Shown in pieces: positions 24,344-32,771 of a stretch of DNA of 64,000 nucleotides; the stretch's first letter is position 1, and the number at the start of each line of letters is the position of its first letter. The notes under the pieces are model-generated. The model made no database searches, was not told the origin of the DNA, and was given only the letters and a program-made list of their open reading frames with translations. Source of the stretch: DATKJS01 sp964551995 (GTDB taxonomy: Bacteria; Acidobacteriota; Aminicenantia; Aminicenantales; Saccharicenantaceae); assembly GCA_964551995.1 (NCBI GenBank), contig CAZKFD010000028.1, positions 1 through 64,000 of the forward strand, in the 5' to 3' direction. Made by a program: the position numbers and the translations under genes.

Positions 24344-24934
24344 TCAGCCTTTCGCTTTCCGTGAGCCCCCCTTTTTGACCGCGGCGATGATCAGGTCCTG
24401 GACGTCCTTGTCGCCGAGGACGTGGATCCCGAGAGACGCCACCTCCATGCCGAACTCTTCCAGGGCCTTCCAGAACCCCGGGTCGGACTCGAGCCTCCGG
24501 ATCTCGTCTTTGGCTTCGGCGGCCCTGGCCTCGAAATCCGCGACGATCTTCCGGTAGTCGCCGGAATCGAGCTCGGGTTTGAAGAGGGCCCTGAGGAAGG
24601 CGTCCTCGAGGCCGCAGACGGGGTAGAGCGCGGGAAACGCGGCCCGGAGGGCCTTCCGGTCGAGGGCCGCGATCTCGCCGGCGTAAGCCCGGCTCAAGCC
24701 CTCGTGCACCGTGAAAAATTGAAGGATGAACTCATCCGGCTTCGTCCCGACCTCTTCGGAATCGAGCCAGATCTGCCAGGACAAGATGCGCTCGCGGTAA
24801 TCGAAAACGCGGCGCACGGCCCAGACGCACGCGGAGTACAGGATCGGGAAATAGAGGAAGGACCGAACCGGCAGGAACTCGTTGAGGATATCGACGCCGA
24901 GGGTCAAGGCCTGCTCGATCGACTTCTTGCTCAT
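24344..24934 (-). CDS. Conserved-looking hypothetical protein
   Basis: A 196-residue, mainly helical protein without a signal peptide. Features: one aromatic/hydrophobic stretch at about 20-40 (SFLYFPILYSACVWAVRRVF), a charged middle (FEARAAEAKDEIRRLESD) and a Lys/Gly-rich tail (KKGGSRKAKG). MSKKSIEQAL at 24934 is chosen over an ATG at 24976 because of the GAGCGGAG just before it. It is first in the unit with the TPR lipoprotein and mtnA. I do not recognise the family. Confidence 0.55.
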   Translation of the reverse strand: MSKKSIEQALTLGVDILNEFLPVRSFLYFPILYSACVWAVRRVFDYRERILSWQIWLDSEEVGTKPDEFILQFFTVHEGLSRAYAGEIAALDRKALRAAFPALYPVCGLEDAFLRALFKPELDSGDYRKIVADFEARAAEAKDEIRRLESDPGFWKALEEFGMEVASLGIHVLGDKDVQDLIIAAVKKGGSRKAKG

Positions 24935-25045
24935 CTCCGCTCGCCCCTTTTTACCGCACTTCGCGCAATTAATCAACCTTCCGGCGGAAGGGGACGAGTC
25001 CTGACAGGACCCGGCCGGCGGAGGAGATACGCTGCGGCTCGGGCC

Positions 25046-25321
25046 CTACTTGACTTCGAGGATGGCCAGGAAGGCTTCCTGGGGGATGGTGCCGATCAGG
25101 TTCAGGACGTACTCCCTCCCCGAGCAGCCCTCGTAGACGAGGCGGACCGTCTGGGCCTTGATCGTGATGCCTCTCTCCGGCTCGAGGTTCATCGTATCGA
25201 GAACCTGCTCCTTGAGCTCCCGGGCCGAGAGGGCGCCGGTCATCTCGATGAACCGGTCGGCCAGGGTGGACTTGCCGTAATCCGCGTGGGCGATGATGGA
25301 GAGGTTCCGGATGTCATTCAT
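25046..25321 (-). pseudogene. lepA: lepA (elongation factor 4) with a large internal deletion
   Basis: A 91-codon frame. Residues 1-76 match the start of EF4: IRNLSIIAHADYGKST (P-loop), LSARELKEQVLD, and the switch I block ERGITIKAQTVRL up to YVLNLI. It then jumps straight to IPQEAFLAILEVK, the last 13 residues of full-length EF4 (about 600 residues). About 500 residues, including the DTPGH motif, the NKxD motif and all later domains, are missing, yet the frame is kept. The P-loop reads HADYGKS instead of the usual HIDHGKS. The product cannot be a working GTPase. The junction lies near 25088-25096. Confidence 0.85.
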
Positions 25322-25379
25322 GGAAACACGTATGATCGCAGAATTCCCCGGAGCGTCAAATGAGGCCCAGGGGCCCAAC

Positions 25380-25408
25380 TTGACTTTTATGGGGCGACAG
25401 GGTACCTT
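25380..25408 (+). promoter_or_regulatory. Candidate promoter for tatA
   Basis: TTGACT (25380-25385), 17-bp spacer, TACCTT (25403-25408). The -35 is strong and the -10 is weak. It lies between the divergent lepA remnant and tatA. Confidence 0.35.
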
Positions 25409-25471
25409 TGAGGTGGGTTTGTATTTCTCGAAACGGTCATCCTTCGAGAACAAGGCCTCAAGGAGGTTGCC

Positions 25472-25666
25472 ATGCTTGGATCCATCGGGCCCACCGAGCT
25501 GATACTGATTTTGCTGATCGTGATCGTCATCTTCGGCGCCAAGAAGCTCCCCGAGCTCGGCAAGTCCGTCGGCGAAGGCATCAAGAATTTCAAGAAATCC
25601 ATGAACGAAGCCAAGGACGACACCAAGGACAACACCCCCAAGAACCCCCAACCGCCCGCGAATTGA
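25472..25666 (+). CDS. tatA: Sec-independent protein translocase TatA/TatE
   Basis: A 64-residue protein: one N-terminal membrane helix (ELILILLIVIVIFGAKKLPELG), the conserved FGxKKLPELG hinge, an amphipathic helix (KSVGEGIKNFKKSMNEA), and a polar Asp/Lys/Pro tail. It forms the protein-conducting part of the twin-arginine pathway. AAGGAGG precedes the ATG. No tatB or tatC is adjacent. A likely client in this window is the Rieske protein at 16142. Confidence 0.93.
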   Translation: MLGSIGPTELILILLIVIVIFGAKKLPELGKSVGEGIKNFKKSMNEAKDDTKDNTPKNPQPPAN

Positions 25667-25713
25667 TCCGCCGGTCCGCCGCCCCGTCGTCCCGTCCGTC
25701 ATCGAAAAAGCCC

Positions 25714-26646
25714 ATGGCAAGGAAAAAGGCCCCCTTTTATGCCGGCTTCGATCTCGGCGGGACGCAGCTCAAGTACGGCCTCATCGACGATGCCGGACGC
25801 CCGGCCGTCAAGGGGAAGGTCGAAAGCCCAGGCTCGATGACCGAGCTCATGGCCGCTCTCAGGGCTGTTTGGCGGGACCTTCAGGCCGGTTGTCCGGGCC
25901 GCATCGCCGCCTGCGGCTTCGGCTTCGCCGGTTTCTTCAGCCTGAAGGACAGGAAGATTCTCCACTCTCCCAACTATCCGAGCCTCGACAACTTCGACCT
26001 TGTGCCGGCGTTGCAGGAGTTCATCGGCGTCCCCTTCCGGATCGACAACGACGCCAACATGGCCGCCTTCGGGGAATACGTCTACGGCGCCGGCCGGGGA
26101 GCGCAGAGCCTCGTCCTCCTCACCGTCGGCACCGGGATCGGCTCCGGAATCATCCTGGACGGCGGGCTGTGGCACGGCTGCTGCGGCTTCGCCGGGGAGC
26201 TCGGCCACGTGACCGTCAATCCGGAGGGCGAGCTCTGCCATTGCGGCAACCGGGGCTGCCTCGAAACCGAGACTTCGGCCTCTCGGATCGCCGGGACCTA
26301 CATGCGCCTGTCAGGCACGCGGGAGCCCGTGACCTCCCGCGACGTCTATCTCTTGGCTAGGAAGGGGAACGCCGCCGCCCTCGAGAGCTTCGCCCGCAGC
26401 GCCTATTATCTGGGGATCGGGATCGGCATCGCGATCAACTTCCTCAACCCTGAGATGATCCTCATCGGAGGGGGTGTGTCCGCCGCCGGGGACTACCTGC
26501 TCCGGCCCGCCGTCGAAGAAGCCCGGCGGCGGTCCCACCGCGTTTCGTTCGCCAGCTGCCGCATCCTCAGGGCATCCCTGGGAAACGACGCCGGCCTGAT
26601 CGGCGCCGCCGCCTGGGCGCGGGCCAAGGCCCGCGAGCCCGATTGA
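25714..26646 (+). CDS. ROK-family sugar kinase (glucokinase-like)
   Basis: A 310-residue ASKHA kinase. DLGGTQLKYGLIDDAG is the phosphate-binding loop, FRIDNDANMAAFGE holds the catalytic Asp, VGTGIGSGIILDG is the second ATP loop, and GELGHVTV...CHCGNRGCLE is the ROK His/Cys zinc site. No N-terminal helix-turn-helix is present, so it is a kinase, not a NagC/XylR repressor. ATG 25714 is chosen for its fit to the family N-terminus; the ribosome-binding site is weak and the gene may be coupled to tatA, 47 nt upstream. The sugar (glucose, N-acetylhexosamine or other) cannot be told from sequence. Confidence 0.88.
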   Translation: MARKKAPFYAGFDLGGTQLKYGLIDDAGRPAVKGKVESPGSMTELMAALRAVWRDLQAGCPGRIAACGFGFAGFFSLKDRKILHSPNYPSLDNFDLVPALQEFIGVPFRIDNDANMAAFGEYVYGAGRGAQSLVLLTVGTGIGSGIILDGGLWHGCCGFAGELGHVTVNPEGELCHCGNRGCLETETSASRIAGTYMRLSGTREPVTSRDVYLLARKGNAAALESFARSAYYLGIGIGIAINFLNPEMILIGGGVSAAGDYLLRPAVEEARRRSHRVSFASCRILRASLGNDAGLIGAAAWARAKAREPD

Positions 26647-26721
26647 CCGCGTCAGTGGTTTCCGGCCTGGGCGGGCCAGAGGGCCATGGAACAATCTCCG
26701 GTCCCGCCGAGTTGATATCTT

Positions 26722-26750
26722 TTGACATGCCGAGGCGAAAACTATAGATT
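26722..26750 (+). promoter_or_regulatory. Candidate promoter of the large TonB receptor
   Basis: TTGACA at 26722-26727 followed by TATAGATT at 26743-26750. Spacing is 15 bp to TATAGA or 17 bp to TAGATT. AAAGGAGG follows at 26769-26776 before the TTG start. Confidence 0.45.
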
Positions 26751-26782
26751 GTTCGAGGAGAAAGAGACAAAGGAGGCCCCTT

Positions 26783-29700
26783 TTGACCAGGAAAATACGC
26801 GTCGTCGCGCCGCTCGCTCTGGCCGCGTTTGTCCTCTCTCAACCCCTGTCAGCCGGCAGCCGGACAGGCACGATCAAAGGCAGGATCACCGATAACCAGG
26901 GCTTCGCACTCCAGGGGGCTACGATCTACGCGAATTCTGCGGCGCAGATCGGGATCCGGCGCTTCATCACTTCCGGCACGGGACTCTACGGCTTCCCGAA
27001 TCTGCCGCCGGGAACATACAAGGTCACGGCCGAAATGCCCGGCTTCAAGACGATCAACATCACCGGGATCGCCCTCGATCCCGGGGCCACGGTCAGCCTC
27101 GACTTCAAGATGGAGCCGTCGGACACGGAAGAGGAGGTCACCCGGCCGAGCCGGGACGCCGGGATCGACCGGGAATCGCCGCGCGTGAGCACGGTTCTCG
27201 ACAGCGACATCCTTCGCCGAATCCCGATGCCCCGGGATTTTTCGGCCGTTCTGGGGCTTGTGCCGGGGATCGTCTTCGTGGGCGACAACCCTGGATTTTT
27301 GGCCAGCATCACAGGGGGGTCGGCGACGAACAATGTGTTCATTGAAGGCGGGAGCGACGTGACGGACCCCGTCACCCAGGGGTCCCTGTCCCGGATCAAC
27401 GTCGACCTGATCGACGAGGTGGTCGTCGACTCCTCGGCCGTTCCGGCCGACCGGCTGCCCGGCCAGGGAGCCACGATCAACGTGATCCAGCAATCGGGCG
27501 GCAACTCCTTCAGCGGAGGGCTGCTGTTCGCCTACACTGGCAGGGGACTGACGAGCGGGCTGTGGCCGAGCCAGGAGTTGGAGACGCTGAACCTTCCCGC
27601 CCCTCCGATGACCCGGAGCGACCTCGATTTCTCCCTGACGGCCGGGGGCCCCATCCTTCAGGACACCGCTTGGTTCTTCACGAATTTCCGTTACAGGCCG
27701 CAGTCTCAAACGACCGTTTTTCAGGGTTACACGGACCCCCTGAACATCAGCAATACGCCGTTCAACCTCCAGGACAGGGACTTCTCGTGGATCTTCAAGC
27801 TTTCCGTCCGAGTCCTCTCGAGATACCAGGGAACGGCCGAACTCGCCCTGTCCTCGATCAACCAGTCCGTCTTCGACTCCGACCTCGCCTGGAACCGTCC
27901 CGAGAGCACGACGCAGTCGCTGGACAACGGCTTCCTCCTCCGGGGCAGGTTCGGGCTGACCTACGAAATGGACCAAGACACCTTCACCGACCTCTGGCTC
28001 AACTTCACGAACTCCACACAGCCCCTCCTGCTGAACAGCGCCTCGAGCTCCTCCCCCTCCTACTACGATATCGGCACGGGATATTATTTCGGAAGCGGGC
28101 CCTATAACGACGTGGAAAAGAGGAAGCGGTTCCTGATCGAGGCGTCCATCACCCGGCTCCAGGACCGGCTGCTGGGAACTTCGCACGAGTTCATCGCGGG
28201 CGTGGACTATGAAGCCGTGTCCTCGTCCTCATCGGTCTGGAAGCCCGACAACCTCATCATGTATTATCTCAACGGTAGTCCATACACGCTGGGCGAAGCG
28301 CTGTCGCCGGTTTCCGGGAAGATGGTCGGCGAAGGGCTGATCGGATTCTATGACGTTCCCCAGACGGAAGGGGGCATGGACGTCACGAGCGATCTCAGGA
28401 AGCTGGGCCTGTTCGGCCAGGACACCCTCAAGATCGGCAGCCGGATGACGCTGTCCCTCGGGCTGCGATTCGATCACGGGGACATCATGTTCGAGCCCCT
28501 CAACAAATCGGCTTCCGGCAACCCGATCTCCGTCACCTTGGGCACCGACCAGATCGAGCCCATCGACGCCATCAATCCCTACAGCGTGGCCAGCTTCGCG
28601 GAGTGGGACAGCGCGATCAGCTGGAACACGCTCTCGCCCCGGGCCGGTTTGACCATCGACATTTTCGGCAGGGGGAAGACCCTCTTCAAAGCCAGCTATG
28701 CCCGGATTCCCGAAGATCTGGGGCTGGGCTACGCGATCAATCTTGACCCTCTTTCCCCGGGGCAGTTCAACGAATTCTACTGGTACGACGAGAACCACAA
28801 CGGTCTTGTGGACCCGAACGACACCTTCGTCCTCGTTCCCAGCAGCTACAATATGTACGACTCCGAATATTACACCCAGAGGGTCGCCCCTAACCTCAGC
28901 GCGCCCGTCATGCAAGAATGGACGGCGGGGTTCGAGCAAAGCCTGACGTCGGATTTTTCGCTGTCCGTCCGGTATATCTCCCGATCGGAGGGAAATATCA
29001 TCGGGGACGTCCTTTACGATCCCACATCCGGCAGGCCCTGGTACAGCGCCCAGAATTCCCCCGATGGCTGGTGGATCCCCTTCAGCACGGTCGTCCCCGG
29101 CGGCAGCGGCTATCCCGACACCCCCGTGACGGTTTATCTGCAATCGACCTCCGCCCCATCGGTTTTCAACCGGATCCAGAACGTCCCCGAGCTCGTCCGC
29201 AGGTACAGGGGCCTCGAATTTTCCTTCCGGAAGCGGATGTCCCACAACTGGCAGCTGTTCGGGTCTCTGGTTTGGAGCCGGTCGACCGGAACGTCCAGCC
29301 CAGCCTCCCCTTGGAGCATGGGGGGGTCGGCTCCGCCCCTCACCCCCAACGATTTCGTCAACGTTTCGCCCAACTCGAGGACCGACCTGGACCGGCCTCT
29401 GGTCATCCGTCTCATGGGGACCTTCCGGCTCCCATACGACATCTACCTCAGCGCAGGCTACACATTCATGAGCGGCGCGCCCTGGGCCCGGTCCGTCACC
29501 ATCTTCCCCCCGGCCGACTGGGCCGCCGCCAACGGCGCCCAGACCGCTCCCGTCACGGTGTTCCTGGACAGCCCGGGAACCTACCGCTACAGCTCGGTGC
29601 AGGAAACGGACATTCGGCTGGAGAAGGAATTCGTCCGGAAGGGCCGAGCCCGTCTTTCCCTCTCCGTCGATGCGCTGAACGTCTTCGGCAACAAATCTCA

Positions 29701-29848
29701 GATCATCGACGGCAACGATGGCGGCCTATGGTATCCTGACGGAGAAAGTACGAGTTCCGGGGAGAGGATTATCAGCGGCACGTACGGCCAGATCATCTCT
29801 CTCACCGGGACGAGGACCATCCGGTTCACCCTGCGCGTGGGCTTCTGA
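26783..29848 (+). CDS. TonB-dependent receptor with carboxypeptidase-regulatory-like domain
   Basis: A 1021-residue outer-membrane protein. Signal peptide residues 1-28 (cleavage near LSAGS). An Ig-like carboxypeptidase-D regulatory domain runs from about 30 to 110 (GTIKGRITDNQGFALQGA). A plug domain at about 130-240 contains ATNNVFIEGG and GQGATINVIQQSGGN. The rest is a long beta-barrel ending in the aromatic FTLRVGF. This is the Oar-like type common in Acidobacteriota; the ligand is unknown. The start is a TTG at 26783, preceded by AAAGGAGG, since no ATG precedes the signal peptide. Its 3-prime end overlaps the convergent radical SAM gene by 23 nt. Confidence 0.9.
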   Translation: MTRKIRVVAPLALAAFVLSQPLSAGSRTGTIKGRITDNQGFALQGATIYANSAAQIGIRRFITSGTGLYGFPNLPPGTYKVTAEMPGFKTINITGIALDPGATVSLDFKMEPSDTEEEVTRPSRDAGIDRESPRVSTVLDSDILRRIPMPRDFSAVLGLVPGIVFVGDNPGFLASITGGSATNNVFIEGGSDVTDPVTQGSLSRINVDLIDEVVVDSSAVPADRLPGQGATINVIQQSGGNSFSGGLLFAYTGRGLTSGLWPSQELETLNLPAPPMTRSDLDFSLTAGGPILQDTAWFFTNFRYRPQSQTTVFQGYTDPLNISNTPFNLQDRDFSWIFKLSVRVLSRYQGTAELALSSINQSVFDSDLAWNRPESTTQSLDNGFLLRGRFGLTYEMDQDTFTDLWLNFTNSTQPLLLNSASSSSPSYYDIGTGYYFGSGPYNDVEKRKRFLIEASITRLQDRLLGTSHEFIAGVDYEAVSSSSSVWKPDNLIMYYLNGSPYTLGEALSPVSGKMVGEGLIGFYDVPQTEGGMDVTSDLRKLGLFGQDTLKIGSRMTLSLGLRFDHGDIMFEPLNKSASGNPISVTLGTDQIEPIDAINPYSVASFAEWDSAISWNTLSPRAGLTIDIFGRGKTLFKASYARIPEDLGLGYAINLDPLSPGQFNEFYWYDENHNGLVDPNDTFVLVPSSYNMYDSEYYTQRVAPNLSAPVMQEWTAGFEQSLTSDFSLSVRYISRSEGNIIGDVLYDPTSGRPWYSAQNSPDGWWIPFSTVVPGGSGYPDTPVTVYLQSTSAPSVFNRIQNVPELVRRYRGLEFSFRKRMSHNWQLFGSLVWSRSTGTSSPASPWSMGGSAPPLTPNDFVNVSPNSRTDLDRPLVIRLMGTFRLPYDIYLSAGYTFMSGAPWARSVTIFPPADWAAANGAQTAPVTVFLDSPGTYRYSSVQETDIRLEKEFVRKGRARLSLSVDALNVFGNKSQIIDGNDGGLWYPDGESTSSGERIISGTYGQIISLTGTRTIRFTLRVGF

Positions 29849-31235
29849 GCGGAACCGGGGCCGTTCCCGGATCTTCGCCCCGAAAGCTGCAGAGCTCGGC
29901 CAGAAGCTTTCTCACGCCTTCGAACTCGCCCGGCGGAATATCCCCTTTGAGGTAAGCGAAGGCCAGCTTGTTGTGAAGGAGCGGGTCGGTTCCGTCCGAA
30001 ACGACGCCGGCGGAAGCCAACGCGTCCCATTCCGGTGTCCCCGGGATGGGGGAAAAGAAGGCGACCCGCGGCGCCGCCCCGAGCTCCCGAACAAAACGGA
30101 TGCTCTCCCCGACGCTCCCGGCGCTCTGGCCGGGAAGCCCCATGATTAGGTAGACGCCGATGCCGCGCCTCTCGTACCCCGCCTCCTCCAGGGCATTCAG
30201 GGCGGCCAGCAGGTCCTCCGGGGTCGCCTTCGGGGCCTTTGTCCGGAGCACGGAGGCGTCGGCCGATTCCAGGCTGAGATAGAGAGAGGCGACGCCGGAC
30301 CGTCTGAGGAGGCGGGCTGTCGGGGCGTCGATCTCGCGGACGTGGAGGCCGTTCGGGGTGTGAAAGCGGACCGGCAGCGCCGCGGCGGCAACACGCTCGA
30401 GCAGGGGCACGATGTGCTGCACCTTGTTCACGAGCAGCGCGTCATCGTAAAAGGCAAAATGCCGGGTCCCGAACCGGGCGTGGTGGGCTTCGATCTCGTC
30501 CGCGACGGAGGCGGGCGGCCTCTGTTCGAATTCCCCGGCAAGCAGATGGCTCGCGCAGAAGGCACAGCGGAAGGGGCAGCCCCGCGACGTCAGGACGGGC
30601 AGCCAGGACCTGTCCCTGAGCCGACCGAAGGCCGGCCGCGGCAGGGAGCCGAGGCCGGACCCCGGGCCCGGGGCCCGGGGTATTGCATCGCCGAGGACGT
30701 CCCTAAGGACGGAGAAAAGGGATTCTTCTCCCGGCCCTGCGACGACGACGTCCGCGCCGGAATACGCCGCGGCGTGGCTCCGGCAGAGCGTCGCATAGAT
30801 GCCCCCGAGGATAACCGGCACGGAGCCGAACCGTTCCCGGACGAGCTCGACTACGGCCTGGACGCCCGGGTACCAGTAGGTCATCGTGCACGTGACGAGG
30901 ACCGCGTCCGGCCGGGGCACGTCCGCAAGCGCCGCCCGGAAAAGCGCGACCGGGATTCCGTACCGGGAATACCGGCGCGGGACATGCCGCAGGAGCGCGG
31001 GCTTGGCGACGGCTTCCCTCGGGTACGGGCCGCGGCCGTCGGGCTTGAGCTTGGCCGGCTTCGCCAGGCCCGGGTGGGACCGGTCCAGGCAATCGATAAA
31101 CGACAGCCGGAAAGCCGGAGACGCTTCGAGGAGCGCGGCCACGTACAGCAGCCCGAGCGGCTTCATCCAGAAGTCATAGGCAGTGAAATCGTATATCCAT
31201 GGATTGACGAGCAGAATGTTCTTGGAACCGGCCAT
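29826..31235 (-). CDS. B12-binding domain radical SAM protein
   Basis: A 469-residue protein. The N-terminal Rossmann-like domain (ILLVNPWIYD, VLVTCTMTYW, VILGGIYATL, ADVVVAGPGE) resembles cobalamin-binding domains but lacks an obvious DxHxxG. The radical SAM core begins at about 215 with SRGCPFRCAFCAS (CxxxCxxC), followed by HFAFYDDALL, LYLSLESAD and IGVYLIMGLPGQ. The C-terminus has an R-rich tail. Such enzymes catalyse methylation or C-C bond chemistry in hopanoids, antibiotics or lipids; the substrate here is unknown. It is downstream of tRNA-Leu on the same strand. Confidence 0.82.
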   Translation of the reverse strand: MAGSKNILLVNPWIYDFTAYDFWMKPLGLLYVAALLEASPAFRLSFIDCLDRSHPGLAKPAKLKPDGRGPYPREAVAKPALLRHVPRRYSRYGIPVALFRAALADVPRPDAVLVTCTMTYWYPGVQAVVELVRERFGSVPVILGGIYATLCRSHAAAYSGADVVVAGPGEESLFSVLRDVLGDAIPRAPGPGSGLGSLPRPAFGRLRDRSWLPVLTSRGCPFRCAFCASHLLAGEFEQRPPASVADEIEAHHARFGTRHFAFYDDALLVNKVQHIVPLLERVAAAALPVRFHTPNGLHVREIDAPTARLLRRSGVASLYLSLESADASVLRTKAPKATPEDLLAALNALEEAGYERRGIGVYLIMGLPGQSAGSVGESIRFVRELGAAPRVAFFSPIPGTPEWDALASAGVVSDGTDPLLHNKLAFAYLKGDIPPGEFEGVRKLLAELCSFRGEDPGTAPVPLRSPRAG

Positions 31236-31287
31236 CGATTCTCACGGGCCGACACGCCGGCCCGGACGCCGCGGGACGAGAGGATAG

Positions 31288-31371
31288 TGCGGAAGGTGGG
31301 ACTCGAACCCACACAGCCTTGCGGCCATAAACTCCTGAGGCTTACGCGTCTGCCAATTCCGCCACTTCCGC
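31288..31371 (-). tRNA. tRNA-Leu, anticodon CAG
   Basis: An 84-nt class II tRNA on the minus strand. The acceptor stem GCGGAAG pairs with CTTCCGC, with A as discriminator. The anticodon stem TAAGC/GTTTA (one G-T pair) encloses the 7-nt loop CTCAGGA, giving anticodon CAG for codon CUG. A short variable arm (GGCC-GCAA-GGCT) and a T-arm with GGTTCGAGTCC follow. CCA is not encoded (CTA follows). Confidence 0.95.
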
Positions 31372-31409
31372 ACCTTAGAGGCGCCAGACCTCGCGCTTCA
31401 AGGGGCTTT

Positions 31410-31438
31410 ATTATAACTATTCCACCGCCGGCTGTAAA
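31410..31438 (-). promoter_or_regulatory. Consensus promoter of tRNA-Leu
   Basis: Minus strand: TTTACA (31438-31433), 17-bp spacer, TATAAT (31415-31410). The -10 is perfect and the -35 has one mismatch. Transcription should start near 31403, about 32 nt before the mature tRNA. Confidence 0.75.
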
Positions 31439-31473
31439 GGAGCGGGTGGGCCGCGTTTTTCGCCCCGAGCGAC

Positions 31474-31502
31474 TTGACAAAGCGCGGCCCCGCCGCTATT
31501 GT
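31474..31502 (+). promoter_or_regulatory. Promoter of the eRF1-like gene
   Basis: TTGACA (31474-31479), 17-bp spacer, TATTGT (31497-31502): perfect -35, 4/6 -10. The predicted leader to the ATG at 31582 is about 72 nt, with GAGGAGG before the start. Confidence 0.65.
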
Positions 31503-31581
31503 AATCACGTTGATGAGGACATTCATCAATCGGTGTCGGCAAGATCAGGGGATTCCTGAAAAACACAGCTGAGGAGGACGT

Positions 31582-32727
31582 ATGAAGCTTTCTGGCCGCT
31601 CCGGCCTCGAGACCCTCACGGCCTTCGAGGCACGCGACGATCTCGTCACCTCGTTCTATCTGGACACGGACAAGAGCCGGATGAGCAAGAAGGAGATCCA
31701 GGTGACGCTGAAAAACCTGCTCACCGCGGCGAACCTCCAGGTGGAAACCCAGGCGCCGGCCAAGGAGAAGAGGGATTCCCTCTGCCGTGACCTCGAGCTC
31801 ATCTCGGACCACTGCGCGCAGAATCTCGGCATCCTCAACGCGCCCGGGCTGGCCGTCTTCTCCTGCGCCCGCCGGAACTTCTGGCTGACGCTGGAGCTCC
31901 CCCACGGGCCGAGGAACAGGGTCGTCTTCGATACGACCTTCTATGTCCGGCCCCTCTCCGCCATCTTCGACCGCTACAGCCGCATCTGCGTCCTGCTCCT
32001 GGGCCGCAGGGACGCGAAATGGTACAGCGTATTCATGGGCGAAATCAAGCTCCTCGAGAGCCTGACGAGCGACGTCCCGGCCAAGATCAGGGAAGGAGGC
32101 TATGAGGGCAACGAGTCCAAGCGGATCGAACGCCACCTCGAAGCCCGCCTCCACGATCACTTCAAGAAGACGGCCCAGGCGACCTTCGAGATGTTTCGGA
32201 AACAGAGCTTCGACAGGCTCTTCGTAGGATACGAGGACAACCACCACGCCGATTTCGAAGGCCACTTGCACAATTACCTCAAAGAGAAGATCCGGGGCCG
32301 GATGAAGTCGCGCGTGGGAGACCCCCCGGCCAGGATCCTGGGAGAGGCCCTGGAGATCGAAGCCCAGCTCAAGAAGTCTGAGGAGGCGGAGATCGTCCAG
32401 AAGCTCACCGGGGAACTGGAACGCGGCGGCCTGGCCTGTTCGGGGCTCCGGGACACTCTCCACCGCCTGAACCAGTTCGAGATCCAGACGCTGGTGGTCA
32501 CGCACAATTTCTCCAAGCCCGGCCGGATCTGCCCGACCCATAGGTTTCTCTACGCGGACGAGCCCAAGTGCCCCGTCTGCCAGAAGGATACGAACACTCT
32601 TCCCGACGTCATCGACGAGGCGATCGAAACGGCTCTCAAACGGAACTGCCCGGTGAAGCACATCACGCCGCCCTCCCGGCTCGACCGCTACGGCCATATC
32701 GGGGCCTTCCTGAAGTATAAGGTTTGA
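31582..32727 (+). CDS. Bacterial archaeo-eukaryotic release factor-like protein (baeRF/Vms1-type)
   Basis: A 381-residue cytoplasmic protein with the pattern of bacterial eRF1 homologs. The N-terminal domain (residues 1-165) has VTSFYLDTD and strands around RICVLLLGRRDAKWYSVFMG. A GG-containing loop at about 172 (REGGYEGNESKRIERHLEARL) occupies the place of the eRF1 GGQ peptidyl-hydrolysis loop, with Tyr rather than Gln. It is followed by HDHFKKTAQATFEMF and RLFVGYE. The C-terminal zinc-ribbon-like ICPTHRF...KCPVCQK is near 320. Known relatives act as peptidyl-tRNA hydrolases in ribosome rescue. Activity without Gln is uncertain. Confidence 0.72.
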   Translation: MKLSGRSGLETLTAFEARDDLVTSFYLDTDKSRMSKKEIQVTLKNLLTAANLQVETQAPAKEKRDSLCRDLELISDHCAQNLGILNAPGLAVFSCARRNFWLTLELPHGPRNRVVFDTTFYVRPLSAIFDRYSRICVLLLGRRDAKWYSVFMGEIKLLESLTSDVPAKIREGGYEGNESKRIERHLEARLHDHFKKTAQATFEMFRKQSFDRLFVGYEDNHHADFEGHLHNYLKEKIRGRMKSRVGDPPARILGEALEIEAQLKKSEEAEIVQKLTGELERGGLACSGLRDTLHRLNQFEIQTLVVTHNFSKPGRICPTHRFLYADEPKCPVCQKDTNTLPDVIDEAIETALKRNCPVKHITPPSRLDRYGHIGAFLKYKV

Positions 32728-32771
32728 GGTCCCGGCCGCGGACCGGGCGGGGCCTTTCCTCAAGAGGGAGG

